Positions 5,588-5,678 of a stretch of 5,678 bases of DNA are shown here, piece after piece; position 1 is the first letter of the stretch, and every line of letters begins with the position of its first letter. The translations under genes and the position numbers were made by a program. The DNA is taken from assembly GCA_023252065.1 (NCBI GenBank), contig JAHEXO010000175.1, forward strand, positions 1 to 5,678. Reading direction: 5' to 3'. The DNA is from Nocardioides sp. GTDB lineage: Bacteria; Actinomycetota; Actinomycetes; Propionibacteriales; Nocardioidaceae. The notes under the pieces were generated by a model. That model was not told where the DNA came from, ran no database searches, and saw nothing but the letters and a program-made list of their open reading frames with translations.

Positions 5588-5626
5588 ATGGTTGCGCACG
5601 GCGGCGCCGGGACTCGCTCGTGCTAA
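5588..5626 (+). CDS. Possible 12-residue leader ORF
   Basis: ATG at 5588 preceded by GGAGGGAGGGAC, a near-ideal SD, encoding MVAHGGAGTRSC and ending at TAA inside the left arm of a hairpin. The layout (SD, short ORF, hairpin) resembles a leader peptide of a rightward gene beyond the window. It may equally be chance: the purine tract could be fortuitous and no downstream gene is visible. Confidence 0.25.
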   Translation: MVAHGGAGTRSC

Positions 5627-5653
5627 CCCGCCTCGCGGGTTATTCGACCCGCG
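5624..5653. terminator. Overlapping hairpins: possible terminator or attenuator
   Basis: TAACCCGC (5624-5631) and GCGGGTTA (5635-5642) form a perfect 8-bp stem with a 3-base loop. CGCGGGT (5634-5640) can instead pair with ACCCGCG (5647-5653) as a 7-bp stem with a 6-base loop. The two structures share the middle segment and exclude each other. There is no long T-run on either side, so simple intrinsic termination is not certain; actinobacterial terminators often lack one. The three ACCCGC/GCGGGT half-sites could also be a protein-binding site. Confidence 0.45.
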
Positions 5654-5678
5654 GGCGATAGCGGATCCATTTCCGCGG

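Larger units (their letters stand above)
5547..5678. promoter_or_regulatory. Upstream region of the lipoprotein gene, with inverted repeats
   Basis: About 130 bp to the right edge. It holds the lipoprotein SD (GGGAAGGGAAGGG on the minus strand, immediately before the GTG at 5546), a tiny SD-preceded ORF on the plus strand (5588-5626), and overlapping inverted repeats (5624-5653). CCGCGG also occurs at 5649-5654 and 5673-5678. The promoter for the lipoprotein must lie here or beyond the edge; no convincing -10/-35 pair was seen. Confidence 0.45.

Noticed and set aside
5635..5652. tRNA T-arm-like stem
   Set aside because: The loop does not read TTCRANY and no acceptor, D or anticodon arms flank it.

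Overview
This 5.7 kb window is very GC-rich, with G/C-loaded third codon positions, GTG starts and purine-rich Shine-Dalgarno sites. It reads as chromosomal DNA of a high-GC actinobacterium. A Nocardioides-like member of the Propionibacteriales would fit, but that assignment is an inference from style, not from a marker gene.

Left half (1-2263, minus strand): a tightly packed operon read right to left. It begins with a possible 23-codon leader ORF whose stop overlaps the start of a complete PAPS-dependent sulfotransferase. A family-2 glycosyltransferase follows after 20 bp. A second sulfotransferase follows 13 bp later and runs off the left edge after 97 codons. Two related sulfotransferases flanking a glycosyltransferase suggest synthesis of a sulfated glycan or glycolipid.

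Middle (2264-2450): a divergent control region with two near-palindromic CCGAATTCGG-type boxes, 32 bp apart centre to centre. They also form a perfect 10-bp inverted repeat. Rightward from it runs a 355-residue glycosyltransferase that joins an Alg14/PssD-like N-terminal half to an Alg13/PssE-like (GT28 C-terminal) half in one chain. This enzyme probably shares the saccharide pathway with the minus-strand operon.

Right half: an 86-bp gap leads to a full-length PLP-dependent beta-eliminating lyase of the tryptophanase/tyrosine phenol-lyase family. Its specificity positions look tryptophanase-like. Its stop codon lies 7 bp from the stop of a convergent gene for a small secreted lipoprotein with a Ser-rich repeat linker. 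The last 130 bp hold that lipoprotein's upstream region, a tiny SD-preceded ORF on the plus strand, and two overlapping, mutually exclusive inverted repeats that may be a terminator or attenuator.

No RNA genes, insertion sequences, CRISPR arrays or prophage signs were seen. The most notable points are the sulfotransferase-glycosyltransferase-sulfotransferase operon, the paired operator-like boxes in the divergent promoter, the coupled leader ORF, the fused Alg14-Alg13 enzyme and the tryptophanase-type active site.
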